A stretch of 64,000 bases of DNA, taken from Pelomonas lactea. GTDB taxonomy: Bacteria > Pseudomonadota > Gammaproteobacteria > Burkholderiales > Burkholderiaceae_C. The position numbers were made by a program, and so were the translations under genes. The notes under the pieces were generated by a model. The model worked only from the letters and a program-made list of their open reading frames with translations. It ran no database searches and was not told the origin of the DNA. Positions 41,896-54,021 of the stretch are shown here, one piece after another. Location: positions 1 to 64,000 of the forward strand of contig NZ_JBIGHX010000010.1 of the NCBI RefSeq assembly GCF_043555885.1, in the 5' to 3' direction. The stretch's first letter is position 1. Each line of letters starts with the position of its first letter.

Positions 41896-41912
41896 GCAAC
41901 GACTCTAAGTGA

Positions 41913-43379
<1,467 letters not shown>

Positions 43380-43384
43380 CGGCG

Positions 43385-43636
43385 ATGCGACGTGACGCGA
43401 AGTTGTTTGGCGGCCTGGCCCTGGCGTTGGGCTTGGCGGGCGTGCTGGCCGGGGTGAGCCTGCTCGTGGGCGCTGGCGTGCAGCCCGAGGGCAGCAGCTG
43501 CAAGGCGGTGTGCGGGCTGGCCATGCTGGCGACGGAGTTGCTCGGCGACGCCGCGGGCGCCTGGGTCGGCGGCCTGCTGTGGATGGCCGTTGGCAGCGCG
43601 TGCTGCTGGGTGGGCTATCGCGTGCTCAAGGACTGA
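43385..43636 (+). CDS. Small two-helix membrane protein after glpK
   Basis: An 83-residue protein starting 5 bp after the glpK stop. One helix is at about 8-29 (GGLALALGLAGVLAGVSLLVG) and another at about 60-78 (WVGGLLWMAVGSACCWVGY). Two Cys in the loop (SSCKAVCGL) could form a disulfide. I do not recognise the family. Being co-transcribed with glpK, it may have a glycerol-related role, but this is only context. Confidence 0.6.
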   Translation: MRRDAKLFGGLALALGLAGVLAGVSLLVGAGVQPEGSSCKAVCGLAMLATELLGDAAGAWVGGLLWMAVGSACCWVGYRVLKD

Positions 43637-43716
43637 CGCCACCGACCTGCTGACACGCGCTGGCAGCCGGCCCGGCGAGCATGCGGGCCTTGCCAGTCCC
43701 TCCGCCAGGAACCCCC

Positions 43717-44112
43717 ATGAACTTCGCCTACACCCTCGTCTACGTGGCCGACGTCGCCGCCTCGCTGGCCTTCTTCGAGCGGGCCTTCGGACTGCCGACG
43801 CGCTTCCTGCACGAGAGCGGCGCCTACGGCGAGGTGGACACCGGTGCCGGCGGCACCACGTTGGCCTTCGTGGACCACGCGACCGCGCGCGACAGCGTGC
43901 AGCACGACTACGTGGCCGCCGATGCGAGCGCGAAGCCGCTGGGCATGGAGATTGGCTTCACCGTCGCCGACGTGCCGGCCGCCTTCGAGCGCGCCGTGGC
44001 CGCCGGCGCGACGGCGCTGGCCGCGCCCGTCACCAAGCCCTGGGGCCAGACCGTGGCCTATGTGCGCTGCCCGGACGGCACGCTGGTGGAGCTCTGCACG
44101 GTCATGGGCTGA
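43717..44112 (+). CDS. VOC (glyoxalase/bleomycin-resistance fold) protein
   Basis: A 131-residue single-domain VOC protein: YTLVYVADVAASLAFFERAFGL at the start, a central TTLAFVDH strand, and WGQTVAYVRCPDGTLVELCT with the usual C-terminal metal-ligand Glu. Members bind metal and act as lyases, dioxygenases or drug binders. The WYL regulator gene 209 bp downstream may control it; that pairing is common but not proved here. Confidence 0.85.
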   Translation: MNFAYTLVYVADVAASLAFFERAFGLPTRFLHESGAYGEVDTGAGGTTLAFVDHATARDSVQHDYVAADASAKPLGMEIGFTVADVPAAFERAVAAGATALAAPVTKPWGQTVAYVRCPDGTLVELCTVMG

Positions 44113-44307
44113 GCGTTCCCCGCCTTGGGGCGCAGCGCCTGGGCCACGAACAGCTGGCCCGGTGCGAACCAGGCCTGTGAGGCGCTGATAGCGCCCAGTG
44201 AAACCACATCGACCCGCTGCGTGCCGCGGGCGTGGGAGGAGGCGTAGATGGCCATGATGCTCGTTGTCGTTGACCCATGCCTTCTGCAAGGGGCATGCCC
44301 GCTGCCC

Positions 44308-44313
44308 TACAGT
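44308..44313 (+). promoter_or_regulatory. -10-like hexamer of the WYL regulator gene (leaderless type)
   Basis: TACAGT lies 8 nt before the ATG at 44322. No ribosome site is visible, as with the other leaderless candidates in this window. Confidence 0.45.
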
Positions 44314-44321
44314 GCCTGCCC

Positions 44322-45002
44322 ATGCGACGCGCCGACCGCCTCTTCCAGATCGTCCAGCTCATCCGCGGCCGCCGCCTCACGACGGCGGACTACCTCGCCC
44401 AGCGGCTGGAGGTGTCCATGCGCACCGTCTACCGCGACATCGCGGCGCTGGCCCAGCAGGGCGTGCCCATCGAGGGCGAGGCGGGCGTGGGCTACCGCAT
44501 GCGGGCGGGCTTCGACCTGCCGCCGCTGATGTTCAGCAAGCAGGAGGCGCAGGCGCTGGTGGCCACCGTGCGCATGGCCGAGTCGCGGCTGGACGCGGCG
44601 CTGGCCCGCCAGGCCGAGAACGCGCTCTCCAAGATCCTCGCCGTGCTGCCGCTGGACGCCCGCGCCGCGGCCGAGAGCCTGGCCTTGTACGCGCCGCTGC
44701 CGGCCCTGGACCCGGCCACCAGCGCCCACCTGACCGCGCTGCGCGAGGCCACCGAAGCCAGGCGCAAGCTCAGGCTGGGCTACCTGGACCTGGGCGGCGT
44801 GAAGAGCGAGCGTGTCGTGCGCCCGCTGGCCTGCCTGTTCTGGGGGCCGGTGTGGACGCTGGCCGCCTGGTGCGAGCTGCGCCAGGATTTCCGCAGCTTC
44901 CGCGTCGATCGCATCGAGACGCTGGACGTGCTGGACGAGAGCTTCCGCGACGAACCCGGCAAGACGCTGGCGGACATGAACCGGCAGCGGGAGGACTGTT
45001 GA
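44322..45002 (+). CDS. WYL-domain regulator of the YafY type
   Basis: A 226-residue regulator: an N-terminal DeoR-like helix-turn-helix (RRLTTADYLAQRLEVSMRTVYRDIAAL), then a WYL domain (RRKLRLGYLDLGGVKSERVVRPLACLFWGPVWTLAAWCEL) ending with FRVDRIETLDVLDESF. WYL domains sense small ligands or nucleic acids. It lies downstream of a VOC gene on the same strand and may regulate it. The start at 44322 fits both the domain and the hexamer upstream. Confidence 0.85.
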   Translation: MRRADRLFQIVQLIRGRRLTTADYLAQRLEVSMRTVYRDIAALAQQGVPIEGEAGVGYRMRAGFDLPPLMFSKQEAQALVATVRMAESRLDAALARQAENALSKILAVLPLDARAAAESLALYAPLPALDPATSAHLTALREATEARRKLRLGYLDLGGVKSERVVRPLACLFWGPVWTLAAWCELRQDFRSFRVDRIETLDVLDESFRDEPGKTLADMNRQREDC

Positions 45003-45045
45003 CCCTTCGCCTGGGCCCGCGCCGCTGAACGCGGGCTGGTCCAGT

Positions 45046-45218
45046 CGGTCTTGCAGACCGCGCTGCGGCGGCGCCGCAGCTCTTCGGCAGGCACATCGCG
45101 CCCACTGGGCGCAATGTGTCCGGCCTCAGCCCCCGAGGGGACGGCGATGCGTGCGGCATTGAGCCGCACGCACATCGCCCTGGCGGGCCGGCTTGGGAGC
45201 GGCCCGGCGCTCGGCCCG
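45046..45218 (+). repeat. Dispersed palindromic repeat, copy 3 (altered C, then B-A')
   Basis: Modules B (45143-45179) and A (45185-45218) match copy 1 almost base for base and in the same order. Module C is changed: the right arm (CCCCCGAGGGG, 45130-45140) remains but the left part is replaced by three other hairpins: CGGTC/GACCG (45046-45060), GCTGCGGC/GCCGCAGC (45062-45080) and GCGCCC/GGGCGC (45097-45111). It lies between two convergent genes and may work as a transcription stop. Confidence 0.75.
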
Positions 45219-45233
45219 AAATACGGGGGCTCT

Positions 45234-45803
45234 TCAAGCCTTCAGTGCCTTGATCAGCTCGTCGCTGTCGAAGCCGTCCTTCATGTGGTGGGCGCCGCGC
45301 GGGCCGCGCACGACGAGGTAGGGCGTGCCGGTGGCTCCCAGGGCGCGGAACTCGTCCACGCAGCGGGCCTCGCGGCTCATGTTGCACTCGGTGAACGCGA
45401 AGCCGTGCTCGCTCAGCCAGGAGCGGGTCTGCGTGCAGTAGCCGCACTCGCTGGTGGAGTACATGACGATCTGCTCCGCGCGCACGGTGGCCGCCAGCCG
45501 CTGCACGGCGGCGTTGTCCATGTCGCCGCTGCCCAGCAGCGCGCCGAGGTCGCGCTTGTGCAGCTGCGCGTGATGCCCCCACCACAGGCCGGCGATGACG
45601 GCCACCACCGTCAGCAGCGCACGCCACGGCAGGCCGTTGCTGGCGGCGGCGGTGCGCGTCGTGCTGCCGGTGCGGGCCGTAGTGCGCGGCTCGGTGGCCA
45701 GGCCGGCCTTGGCGTAGGCCACGCCGCAGGCCGGGCATTGCCAGGCGGGGGCCTGCGTGTCGGCGGGGCGCATCGCGCGGCACTTGGGGCAGACGGTGGT
45801 CAT
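45234..45803 (-). CDS. Zinc-ribbon / membrane-anchored glutaredoxin-like protein
   Basis: A 189-residue protein. An N-terminal zinc ribbon (CPKCRAMR...CPACGVAY, residues 5-28) precedes a single membrane helix (LLTVVAVIAGLWWGH, about 63-77) and a glutaredoxin fold with the redox motif CGYCTQTRSWL near 119, GTPYLVVRG and the C-terminal DELIKALK helix. With the ribbon inside, the thioredoxin-like domain would face the periplasm, so it may reduce or reshuffle disulfides there. It lies 14 bp downstream of the cupin gene on the same strand. Confidence 0.82.
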   Translation of the reverse strand: MTTVCPKCRAMRPADTQAPAWQCPACGVAYAKAGLATEPRTTARTGSTTRTAAASNGLPWRALLTVVAVIAGLWWGHHAQLHKRDLGALLGSGDMDNAAVQRLAATVRAEQIVMYSTSECGYCTQTRSWLSEHGFAFTECNMSREARCVDEFRALGATGTPYLVVRGPRGAHHMKDGFDSDELIKALKA

Positions 45804-45817
45804 CGGCGGGAATCCTT

Positions 45818-46174
45818 TCAGGCGGCGGTATCCACCAGCACGAACTGTTTGCGCACCGGCGTCACGACCTCGAACTCGCCCTCGAAGCCGGGCGGGATGA
45901 CGCCGCCCTGGCCGGGGCCGATGTCGGTGGCGCCCTGCGGGCCGTGCAGCCGCACCTGGCCGCTGAGCACGTGGAAGTACTCCTGCCGCGTGGCGGGGAA
46001 CACGATGCGCCAGCGGCCCGGTTCGCATGCCCACACGCCGGCCGTGACCGGGCCGGCCTCGTGCAGCACCCAGGTCTGGCGCAGCGGGTTGCCGGCGACG
46101 AGCCGGTCGGGGCGCGGGCGGTCCAGCGCGGGGGCGAGGGCGTCGGTGCGGTCGAGGAGGACGATGGGCAGCAT
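45818..46174 (-). CDS. Cupin-domain protein
   Basis: A 118-residue single cupin of the DUF861 type (ACEPGRWRIVFPATRQEYFHVLSGQVRLHG, with the E-Y-x-H-V-L-S-G core; then GQGGVIPPGFEGEFEVV). Small cupins of this kind bind metal or a small acid; function unknown. It probably forms an operon with the glutaredoxin-like gene. No Fe-binding His pair of classic dioxygenases is complete. Confidence 0.8.
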   Translation of the reverse strand: MLPIVLLDRTDALAPALDRPRPDRLVAGNPLRQTWVLHEAGPVTAGVWACEPGRWRIVFPATRQEYFHVLSGQVRLHGPQGATDIGPGQGGVIPPGFEGEFEVVTPVRKQFVLVDTAA

Positions 46175-46275
46175 GCGGGGCGCATTCTGCGGGCACCCGC
46201 CGGGCTGCCAATCACCTGTTCAAGGGTGAATAAGGCCCCTGGGACCACCGAGCGTGGCGATGCGCCGGGCGCCCC

Positions 46276-49048
<2,773 letters not shown>

Positions 49049-49068
<20 letters not shown>

Positions 49069-51013
49069 TGCTTGCGTGGGTTCCGTCGCAGAAGGGTTTG
49101 GTGGCGCTGCCGCCGCAGCGGCACAGCCGCGCCTGCGCGACGCGGCAGACCATGCGGCCCGTGCCGCTGACCACCTCGACGGGGCCGCGCAGCTGCAGCG
49201 GGCCGTTGGGCTCGGGCTCGATGGCTATGCGGCCGTTGCGGACGGCCGGCATGTCGGTGGGCAGGCCCAGCAGGCCGGTGGCAGGCTCGCCGGTGGCGGT
49301 GAAGGGGATGTCGTGGTGGCTGCCGTCGCAGAACGGCTTGTTCCTGCTGGCGCCGCAGCGGCACAGCGTGGCGCGCGTGCCCAGCGGCGCGCCGCGCAGG
49401 CGCAGGTCGCCGCGGAGGCCGTAGGGGCCGGCCTCGCGCACCTGCAGCAGGTTCACGGGCGGCGGGGCCTCGTCGGGCTGGCCGTCCTTGCGGCGCACCT
49501 GGATGGCGCCGGAGGGGCAGGCATGGGCGATGTCGACGAGGCGCTCGACGGGCATCGCGTCCGGGTACAGCCAGGCGCCCGGCGTGTTGGCCAGGAAGAC
49601 CTTGGGCGCGCCCGTCACGCACAGCCGCGCGTGGATGCAGCGCCTGGCCTCGAAGCGCAGCTCCACATCCCGGCCCTGCACGATCTCGACGCCGTCCACC
49701 GCCTCGGCGGGCGGCGGCGGGGTGGCGACGTTCGGTGCCGGTGCGGTGGTGACCGGAGCGGCCAGGTCCAGCCCGCGCTCGGCGCGCTCGCTCAGCGCCT
49801 GCAGCTGTGCCGCGGCGCGGCCGGTGCGCTCGGCGCCCAGCGCGGCGTGCAGCGCGGCGGCCGTGCCGGCCAGCTGGGCCAGGCGCTCCCGCACGAAGCG
49901 GCGCGCCGCGGGGCCGGGGGGCATGGCGGCCGTGTCACGCAGCGCCGTGAAGCTGGCGCCGGCGTGGCAGCCGGGGTGGCTGGGGCCGGCCGGCAGCCGC
50001 GCCGCGTGCTCGGCCAGCGGCGTGAACGCGCGCATCAGCCCGATGGCCAGGTCCACGTGCAGGCTCTTCTCGGCCGACGGGCCGGGCAGCAGGTAGGCCT
50101 GGGCTAGCAGGCGCAGCATCAGCTGGTAGCTGGCGTTGGCCAGGTCCACGGTGCCGGCGGCGACGGGGTTCTCCAGCCAGACCCGGCCCTCCGGCCGCGG
50201 CGGGCGGCGCAGCACGGGGTTGGTGGCGGCCGGCCAGGCGGGCTCGAACGTCGCGTTGGCGGCGCGCAGTGCGGCCAGCTCGGCGCGGATGGCGGCGAAG
50301 CGGTGGTAGTGCGAGGTCTCGCTGTCGCTGGGCGCGCCCTCGCCCTGGCGCACGATGGCGTCGAACGCGGCCAGCGCCGTCTTGGAGCACAGCACGGGCC
50401 GGGCGCCGCCCAGCGTCAACTCGGTGGGGCCCAGCTGCAGCGTGCGGTCGCCGCAGAAGCTGCCGGCCTCGCCGTGCTCGGCGACGAAGGCCTGCAGGTC
50501 GGCCGCCAGCGTGCCGTAGAAATGACCCACGGTGTCGTAGTCGCGCGCCATGGGCGTCACGCGCGGGGCATCGGTGCCGCGCGTGAACAGCCGCTCGGCG
50601 GCGAAGCCGTCGCCATCGGCCTCGGGGCTGCCCTCGGGCCGTTCCAGGTAGATGAAGTGCTGCAGCGTCGCGTCGCTGAAGGGTGCCAGCTTGACGACCA
50701 CGCGGGCCGGCAGGTAGCCGGGGTCCAGCGGGAAGTTGCCGCGCCCGATGCGGGGCGCGCCGCCCAGCGCGGCGGTGATGTTCCACACGGCGACGAGGTG
50801 GCCCATCTCCTCGACGGCCACCGCGATGATCTCGCGCCGCCAGCGCGCCACGGCCTCGGCTTCCTGCGGCTGCAGGCCCTCGGCCTCACCCTGCTTCAGG
50901 CTGAAGGCCGCGTAGAGGTAGGTGCACATCAGGTTGTGCTCCAGCTCGGCGGCCTCGTACAGGCTGTGCAGCAGTTGCTCGCGGCTGGGCGCGGCGGTGG
51001 GTGAGCTGGTCAT
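49049..51013 (-). CDS. Ferritin-like / Fer4_19 / double CDGSH iron-sulfur fusion protein
   Basis: A 654-residue fusion. Residues 10-330 resemble the ferritin-like domain of the VioB/iminophenyl-pyruvate group (ELEHNLMCTYLYAAFSLK; VEEMGHLVAVWNITAALGG, with E..E..H metal ligands). Around 440-510 is a YjdI-like Fer4_19 segment (EARRCIHARLCVTGAPKVF; HACPSGAIQVRRKDG). Two CDGSH clusters end it: CRCGASRNKPFCDGSH from 551 and CRCGGSATKPFCDGTH from 631. It carries iron and three iron-sulfur sites, so a redox or iron-handling role is likely; the reaction is unknown. It is co-transcribed with a hybrid kinase and divergent from the Cys-rich peptide genes. Confidence 0.85.
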
Positions 51014-51069
51014 GGGGATTGCCTCCTCCGGCAGGCAGCGCGAAACCTTAGCACGCGGTCACCGGCGCA

Positions 51070-51083
51070 TTGACCCGGGTCAA
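51070..51083. promoter_or_regulatory. Perfect 14-bp palindrome in a divergent promoter region
   Basis: TTGACCCGGGTCAA is a perfect palindrome in the 104-bp gap between the iron-sulfur fusion gene and the Cys-rich peptide gene. Its first half also looks like a -35 box. A dimeric regulator could bind here and set both genes. Confidence 0.5.
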
Positions 51084-51104
51084 CCTGCGGAAGGCGGCGG
51101 CGCC

Positions 51105-51110
51105 TACCAT
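51105..51110 (+). promoter_or_regulatory. -10-like hexamer of the Cys-rich peptide operon (leaderless type)
   Basis: TACCAT is followed by seven bases and the ATG at 51118, giving the same geometry as the GACAAT boxes at 32976 and 37901. Confidence 0.45.
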
Positions 51111-51117
51111 CCGCGGC

Positions 51118-51447
51118 ATGCGCAGGTGGTGGGCCGTGTTCGTCGTGTTGCTGGGATGCCTGGGGGTCGTCGGGCAGGCCACCGCGAGCGTGGCGGCCGG
51201 GTACAGCGACTGCTGCCTGCAGGGGTGCAAGGGCATGGTGCAGTGCGCCAGCGCGAGTTGCCAGGCCTGCGCCGCGCCGCAGCCGGCGCCGCCGGCCGGC
51301 CAGCCGCTCCCGCCGGGGCTGGACGAACTCGCATGGCCCGAGGCGGACGTGCCCTTCGATGCCGGCCCTCGCCGTGAGCCGTGGAAGCCGCCCGACCCGC
51401 TGGATGTCAGCCACGCAAGCTTCATCAACTTTGAAAGGACACCATGA
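51118..51447 (+). CDS. Secreted Cys-rich small protein
   Basis: A 109-residue protein with a signal peptide (WWAVFVVLLGCLGVVGQATA). A compact Cys group follows at about 32-50 (DCCLQGCKGMVQCASASCQAC: seven Cys), then a Pro-rich, acidic tail with no Cys (WKPPDPLDVSHASF). The Cys spacing suggests metal binding or disulfides. I do not recognise the family. It overlaps the next small gene by ATGA, so the pair is translated together. Confidence 0.65.
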   Translation: MRRWWAVFVVLLGCLGVVGQATASVAAGYSDCCLQGCKGMVQCASASCQACAAPQPAPPAGQPLPPGLDELAWPEADVPFDAGPRREPWKPPDPLDVSHASFINFERTP

Positions 51448-51572
51448 CATCCAAGCTCATCAAGGCCGTTGCGGCCCTCTCCCTGCTGGGCGGCTCTGCC
51501 GCGGCGCTGGCCGCGCACGCCTGCTGCGGCGACATCGCCTGCTGCGTGCAGCAGCTGCTGTGCTGCCTGTAA
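51444..51572 (+). CDS. 42-residue exported peptide with three Cys pairs
   Basis: A very short gene. The signal peptide (MTSKLIKAVAALSLLGG then SAAALAA) occupies about 24 residues, leaving a mature part of about 18 residues: HACCGDIACC then VQQLLCCL, with three CC pairs at 27-28, 33-34 and 40-41. It begins inside the stop codon of the gene above (ATGA) and is followed by a good terminator. Cys-pair peptides of this size suggest metal binding, disulfide locking or post-translational modification. It is not similar to any family I know. A ribosome site (GAAAGGA) lies 5 nt before the ATG. Confidence 0.6.
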   Translation: MTSKLIKAVAALSLLGGSAAALAAHACCGDIACCVQQLLCCL

Positions 51573-51593
51573 GGCCTCAGTGACCTGAGACCG

Positions 51594-51623
51594 GGGCCGG
51601 CCGCGTGCCGGCCCTTCTTTGTT
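51594..51623 (+). terminator. Terminator of the Cys-rich peptide operon
   Basis: An 8-bp stem (GGGCCGGC with GCCGGCCC) and 5-nt loop, followed by TTCTTTGTT. It starts 21 bp after the peptide stop and touches the stop of the convergent acyltransferase gene. Confidence 0.85.
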
Positions 51624-52699
51624 CAGGCGGCGCGCAGCCGGGGCAGCCAGGCCAGCGGATCCAGTCGCGCGGCCGGCGCCTCGATGCGGCGGTGGAAGGG
51701 CAGCGCCAGCCAGTTGGCCAGCGCCCAGGTCACCACCAGCAGCATCAGCCCGGTCTCGGGCGATGCGTCGGTGAGGCTGGCCAGCAGCGCGTTGGTCAGC
51801 AGCAGCACCGGGAAGTGCAGCAGGAACAGCGCATACGACGGCGTGGACCAGGCCGCCAACGCCGGCCCCCAGCGCCCCGGCAGCAGCGGCCGGCCCTGCG
51901 CGTGCCGCGCCTCGGCCCAGGCCAGCCACAGCGCGGTGGCCAGCGCCAGCGCCAGGCGGTCGCGCCAGTCCAGCGCCAGTGCGGCGCCGAAGGCCACGGC
52001 CAGCATCACGAAACCCAGCCGCCGGTGGCGCCACAGGCCCAGCCAGTGCACCAGCGCGCCCAGGCCGTAGGCGGCGAAGAAGTAGGGCGCGTAGGCGTCC
52101 AGCGAGGTGTCGCGGTTGAACACGAACGCCGACGCCAGCGCCAGCCCCGCCACCAGCAGCGGGGCCACCAGCAGCCGGCTCGGGTGGCGCCAGCCGCTGC
52201 GAGCCAGCCACAGCAGGCCCACGAGGCAGGCGAACAGCTGCAGGTCGATGGCCACGTACCAGGCGCCCACGGTCAGCGCCTCATAGCCCAGCACGTCATG
52301 CAGCAGCAGCGCATGCGCCAGCAGCTGGCCGGCGCTGACGCCGGTCGGCACCAGCTCGGGCCACGACGAGGCGACGACGCCGCAGGCCGCCAGCGTGAGC
52401 ACCAGCGCGGCCAGGAAAGGCAGCGTCAACCGCAGGTAGCGGCGCCACAGCAACTCGGGCACGGCCGCCCGCAGCGCACCGCCGCGTGGCGACAGCCCGC
52501 GCGCGCTCAGGTAGCCGCCCACGACGAGGAAGACCTGCACGGCCATGCGCCCGTACTGGTGCATGGCCCCGGCCAGCAACGGCAGCGCGTCGTGTGCGGC
52601 GCGGGCGATGGGGCCATAGCTGACGAGGTGATGCAGCACGATGACCTGGGCGGCGAGCGCTTTCAGGACATCGATATGCGGCAGTCGGCGGGAAGACAT
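51623..52699 (-). CDS. Acyltransferase-3 family membrane protein
   Basis: A 358-residue O-acyltransferase of the OafA/OpgC type, with about ten helices. The front (RRLPHIDVLKALAAQVIVLHHLVSYG) carries the conserved His, and FLVVGGYLSARGL is the second landmark; YALFLLHFPVLLL near 305 holds the late conserved His. Such proteins add acetyl or succinyl groups to surface sugars. The start at 52699 fits the family's front; upstream in-frame residues are not family-like. It is alone on its strand. Confidence 0.85.
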   Translation of the reverse strand: MSSRRLPHIDVLKALAAQVIVLHHLVSYGPIARAAHDALPLLAGAMHQYGRMAVQVFLVVGGYLSARGLSPRGGALRAAVPELLWRRYLRLTLPFLAALVLTLAACGVVASSWPELVPTGVSAGQLLAHALLLHDVLGYEALTVGAWYVAIDLQLFACLVGLLWLARSGWRHPSRLLVAPLLVAGLALASAFVFNRDTSLDAYAPYFFAAYGLGALVHWLGLWRHRRLGFVMLAVAFGAALALDWRDRLALALATALWLAWAEARHAQGRPLLPGRWGPALAAWSTPSYALFLLHFPVLLLTNALLASLTDASPETGLMLLVVTWALANWLALPFHRRIEAPAARLDPLAWLPRLRAA

Positions 52700-52712
52700 G
52701 GTGTTGCGGGGC

Positions 52713-52744
52713 AAAAAAGAGCGGGCCTGCTCGCGCAGGCCCGC
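52713..52744 (-). terminator. Intrinsic terminator downstream of the BON gene
   Basis: Read on the minus strand, a perfect 10-bp GC stem (52735-52744 with 52721-52730) and a 4-nt loop are followed, after TC, by six T. It lies between the BON gene and the acyltransferase start. Confidence 0.85.
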
Positions 52745-52826
52745 CGTTCGGGACTCGTGAAATTGTACCGGCCAGCCTCCGTGCAAACCCGGCGGGCCTG
52801 CATCGGTTTGCAACCAGCAGGCCGGC

Positions 52827-53150
52827 TTACTTGGCCGTGATGGTCAGCTGGTTGTCGACCGACTTCACGCCGTCCACGGCCTTGGCGATGCTTTCGGCAC
52901 GGTCCTTCTCGGCCTGGCTGGCGACCTTGCCGGTCAGCTGCACGAAGCCGTCGGCATCGGTGTCCACATGCACCATGGCCAGCGACGAGACCTTGCTGGC
53001 GGCCAGCTGGGCCTTGATCTTGGTCGTGACGACCGAGTCCTTGACCCACATCTTGGTGGGGCCGGCGGGCTTGGTGTCGGCGGCCTGCACGGCCAGCGGG
53101 GCGGCCAGGGCGGCGATCAGCGTGAGGGAAGCGAGGCGGGTGACATTCAT
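52827..53150 (-). CDS. Periplasmic BON-domain protein
   Basis: A 107-residue protein: signal peptide (MNVTRLASLTLIAALAAPLAVQA) then one BON domain (WVKDSVVTTKIKAQLAASK; VDTDADGFVQLTGKVASQAEKDRAESIAKAVDGVKSV region at 60-97). BON domains bind phospholipid, and OsmY-like members protect the periplasm under salt stress. An AGGA ribosome site precedes the ATG at 53150, and a terminator follows. It is a single-gene unit. Confidence 0.88.
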   Translation of the reverse strand: MNVTRLASLTLIAALAAPLAVQAADTKPAGPTKMWVKDSVVTTKIKAQLAASKVSSLAMVHVDTDADGFVQLTGKVASQAEKDRAESIAKAVDGVKSVDNQLTITAK

Positions 53151-53335
53151 GGCGTTTCCTTTCGTCGAAGCCGGTGCACCGGATGCGCACCGCTGAACCT
53201 CCAATCTAGGCAGGGGCCTCGGCGCGGCGCAGCGGACGGCGCGCCGCCGGCCTGTAGGACGCGGTCGCTCGCGCCTGCTTGCAATTGAGGCGCTGCACGT
53301 CGTGTCGGTGGCGGGCGGGCCTTGCGCGTTGAAGG

Positions 53336-53367
53336 CTAGGGAGGGTCTTATATGGGCGCCTCCCTAG
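53336..53367. other. Hairpin with CTAGGGAGG arms upstream of DUF924
   Basis: A perfect 9-bp inverted repeat (53336-53344 with 53359-53367) encloses 14 bases with TATA-like DNA (TCTTATATGGGCG). It lies 44 bp before the DUF924 ATG, in the 260-bp gap with the BON gene. It could be an operator over the promoter or an RNA stem; no further gene is seen in this gap. Confidence 0.4.
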
Positions 53368-53410
53368 GGGGCGGCGATGATGCACGCGACGCACCACCCG
53401 GCCCGAACCC

Positions 53411-53947
53411 ATGCCCGACACCGTCCTCGACTTCTGGTTCCACGACATCAAGCCGGCCCAGTGGTGGACGGTCGATCCCGCGTTTGACGACCTGATCCGC
53501 ACCCGCTTCGGCGCGCTGCACGAGCAGGCGCGGCGCTGCGAGCTGTTCTCGTGGCGTGCAACGCCCGAGGGCCGGCTGGCCGAGGTCATCGTGCTGGACC
53601 AGTTCGCCCGCAACGTCCACCGCGGCACGCCAGACGCCTTCTCGGCCGACCCGCTGGCGTTGGCGCTCGCGCAGGAGGCCGTCGCGGCAGGCGCCGACCT
53701 GGCGCTGCCCGCCGAGCGGCGCGCCTTTCTCTACATGCCCTACATGCACAGCGAGTCGGCCGTCATCCACGCGGTGGCCGAGCCGCTGATGAAGGCCCGC
53801 GCGCCGGCGCACACGCACGCCTTCGAGCTGAAGCACAAAGCCATCGTCGACCGCTTCGGCCGCTACCCGCACCGCAACGCCATCCTGGGCCGCGCGTCCA
53901 CGGCGGAGGAGGCCGAGTTCCTGAAGCAGCCCGGCTCCAGCTTCTGA
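53411..53947 (+). CDS. DUF924-family protein
   Basis: A 178-residue cytosolic helical protein of DUF924: VLDFWFHDIKPAQWWTVDPAFDDLIRTRF at the front, VIVLDQFARNVHRGT, FLYMPYMHSESAVIH, and GRYPHRNAILGR. The fold resembles tetratricopeptide helices. No reaction is known to me. It is the first of two or three plus-strand genes but is not overlapping them. Confidence 0.88.
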   Translation: MPDTVLDFWFHDIKPAQWWTVDPAFDDLIRTRFGALHEQARRCELFSWRATPEGRLAEVIVLDQFARNVHRGTPDAFSADPLALALAQEAVAAGADLALPAERRAFLYMPYMHSESAVIHAVAEPLMKARAPAHTHAFELKHKAIVDRFGRYPHRNAILGRASTAEEAEFLKQPGSSF

Positions 53948-54021
53948 GGCCGGGATTCCGCTGACGGCCGACGCCGGGCGGGCATGGTTCAATGCGGACA
54001 TTGGAACCGATTCCATTTGCC

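Noticed and set aside
44058..44255. 65-residue minus-strand frame between the VOC and WYL genes
   Set aside because: It has some non-random composition (VVSLGAISASQAWFAPGQLF), but it runs antisense into the VOC gene, has no ribosome site and matches nothing I know. It may be a gene remnant; not strong enough to list.
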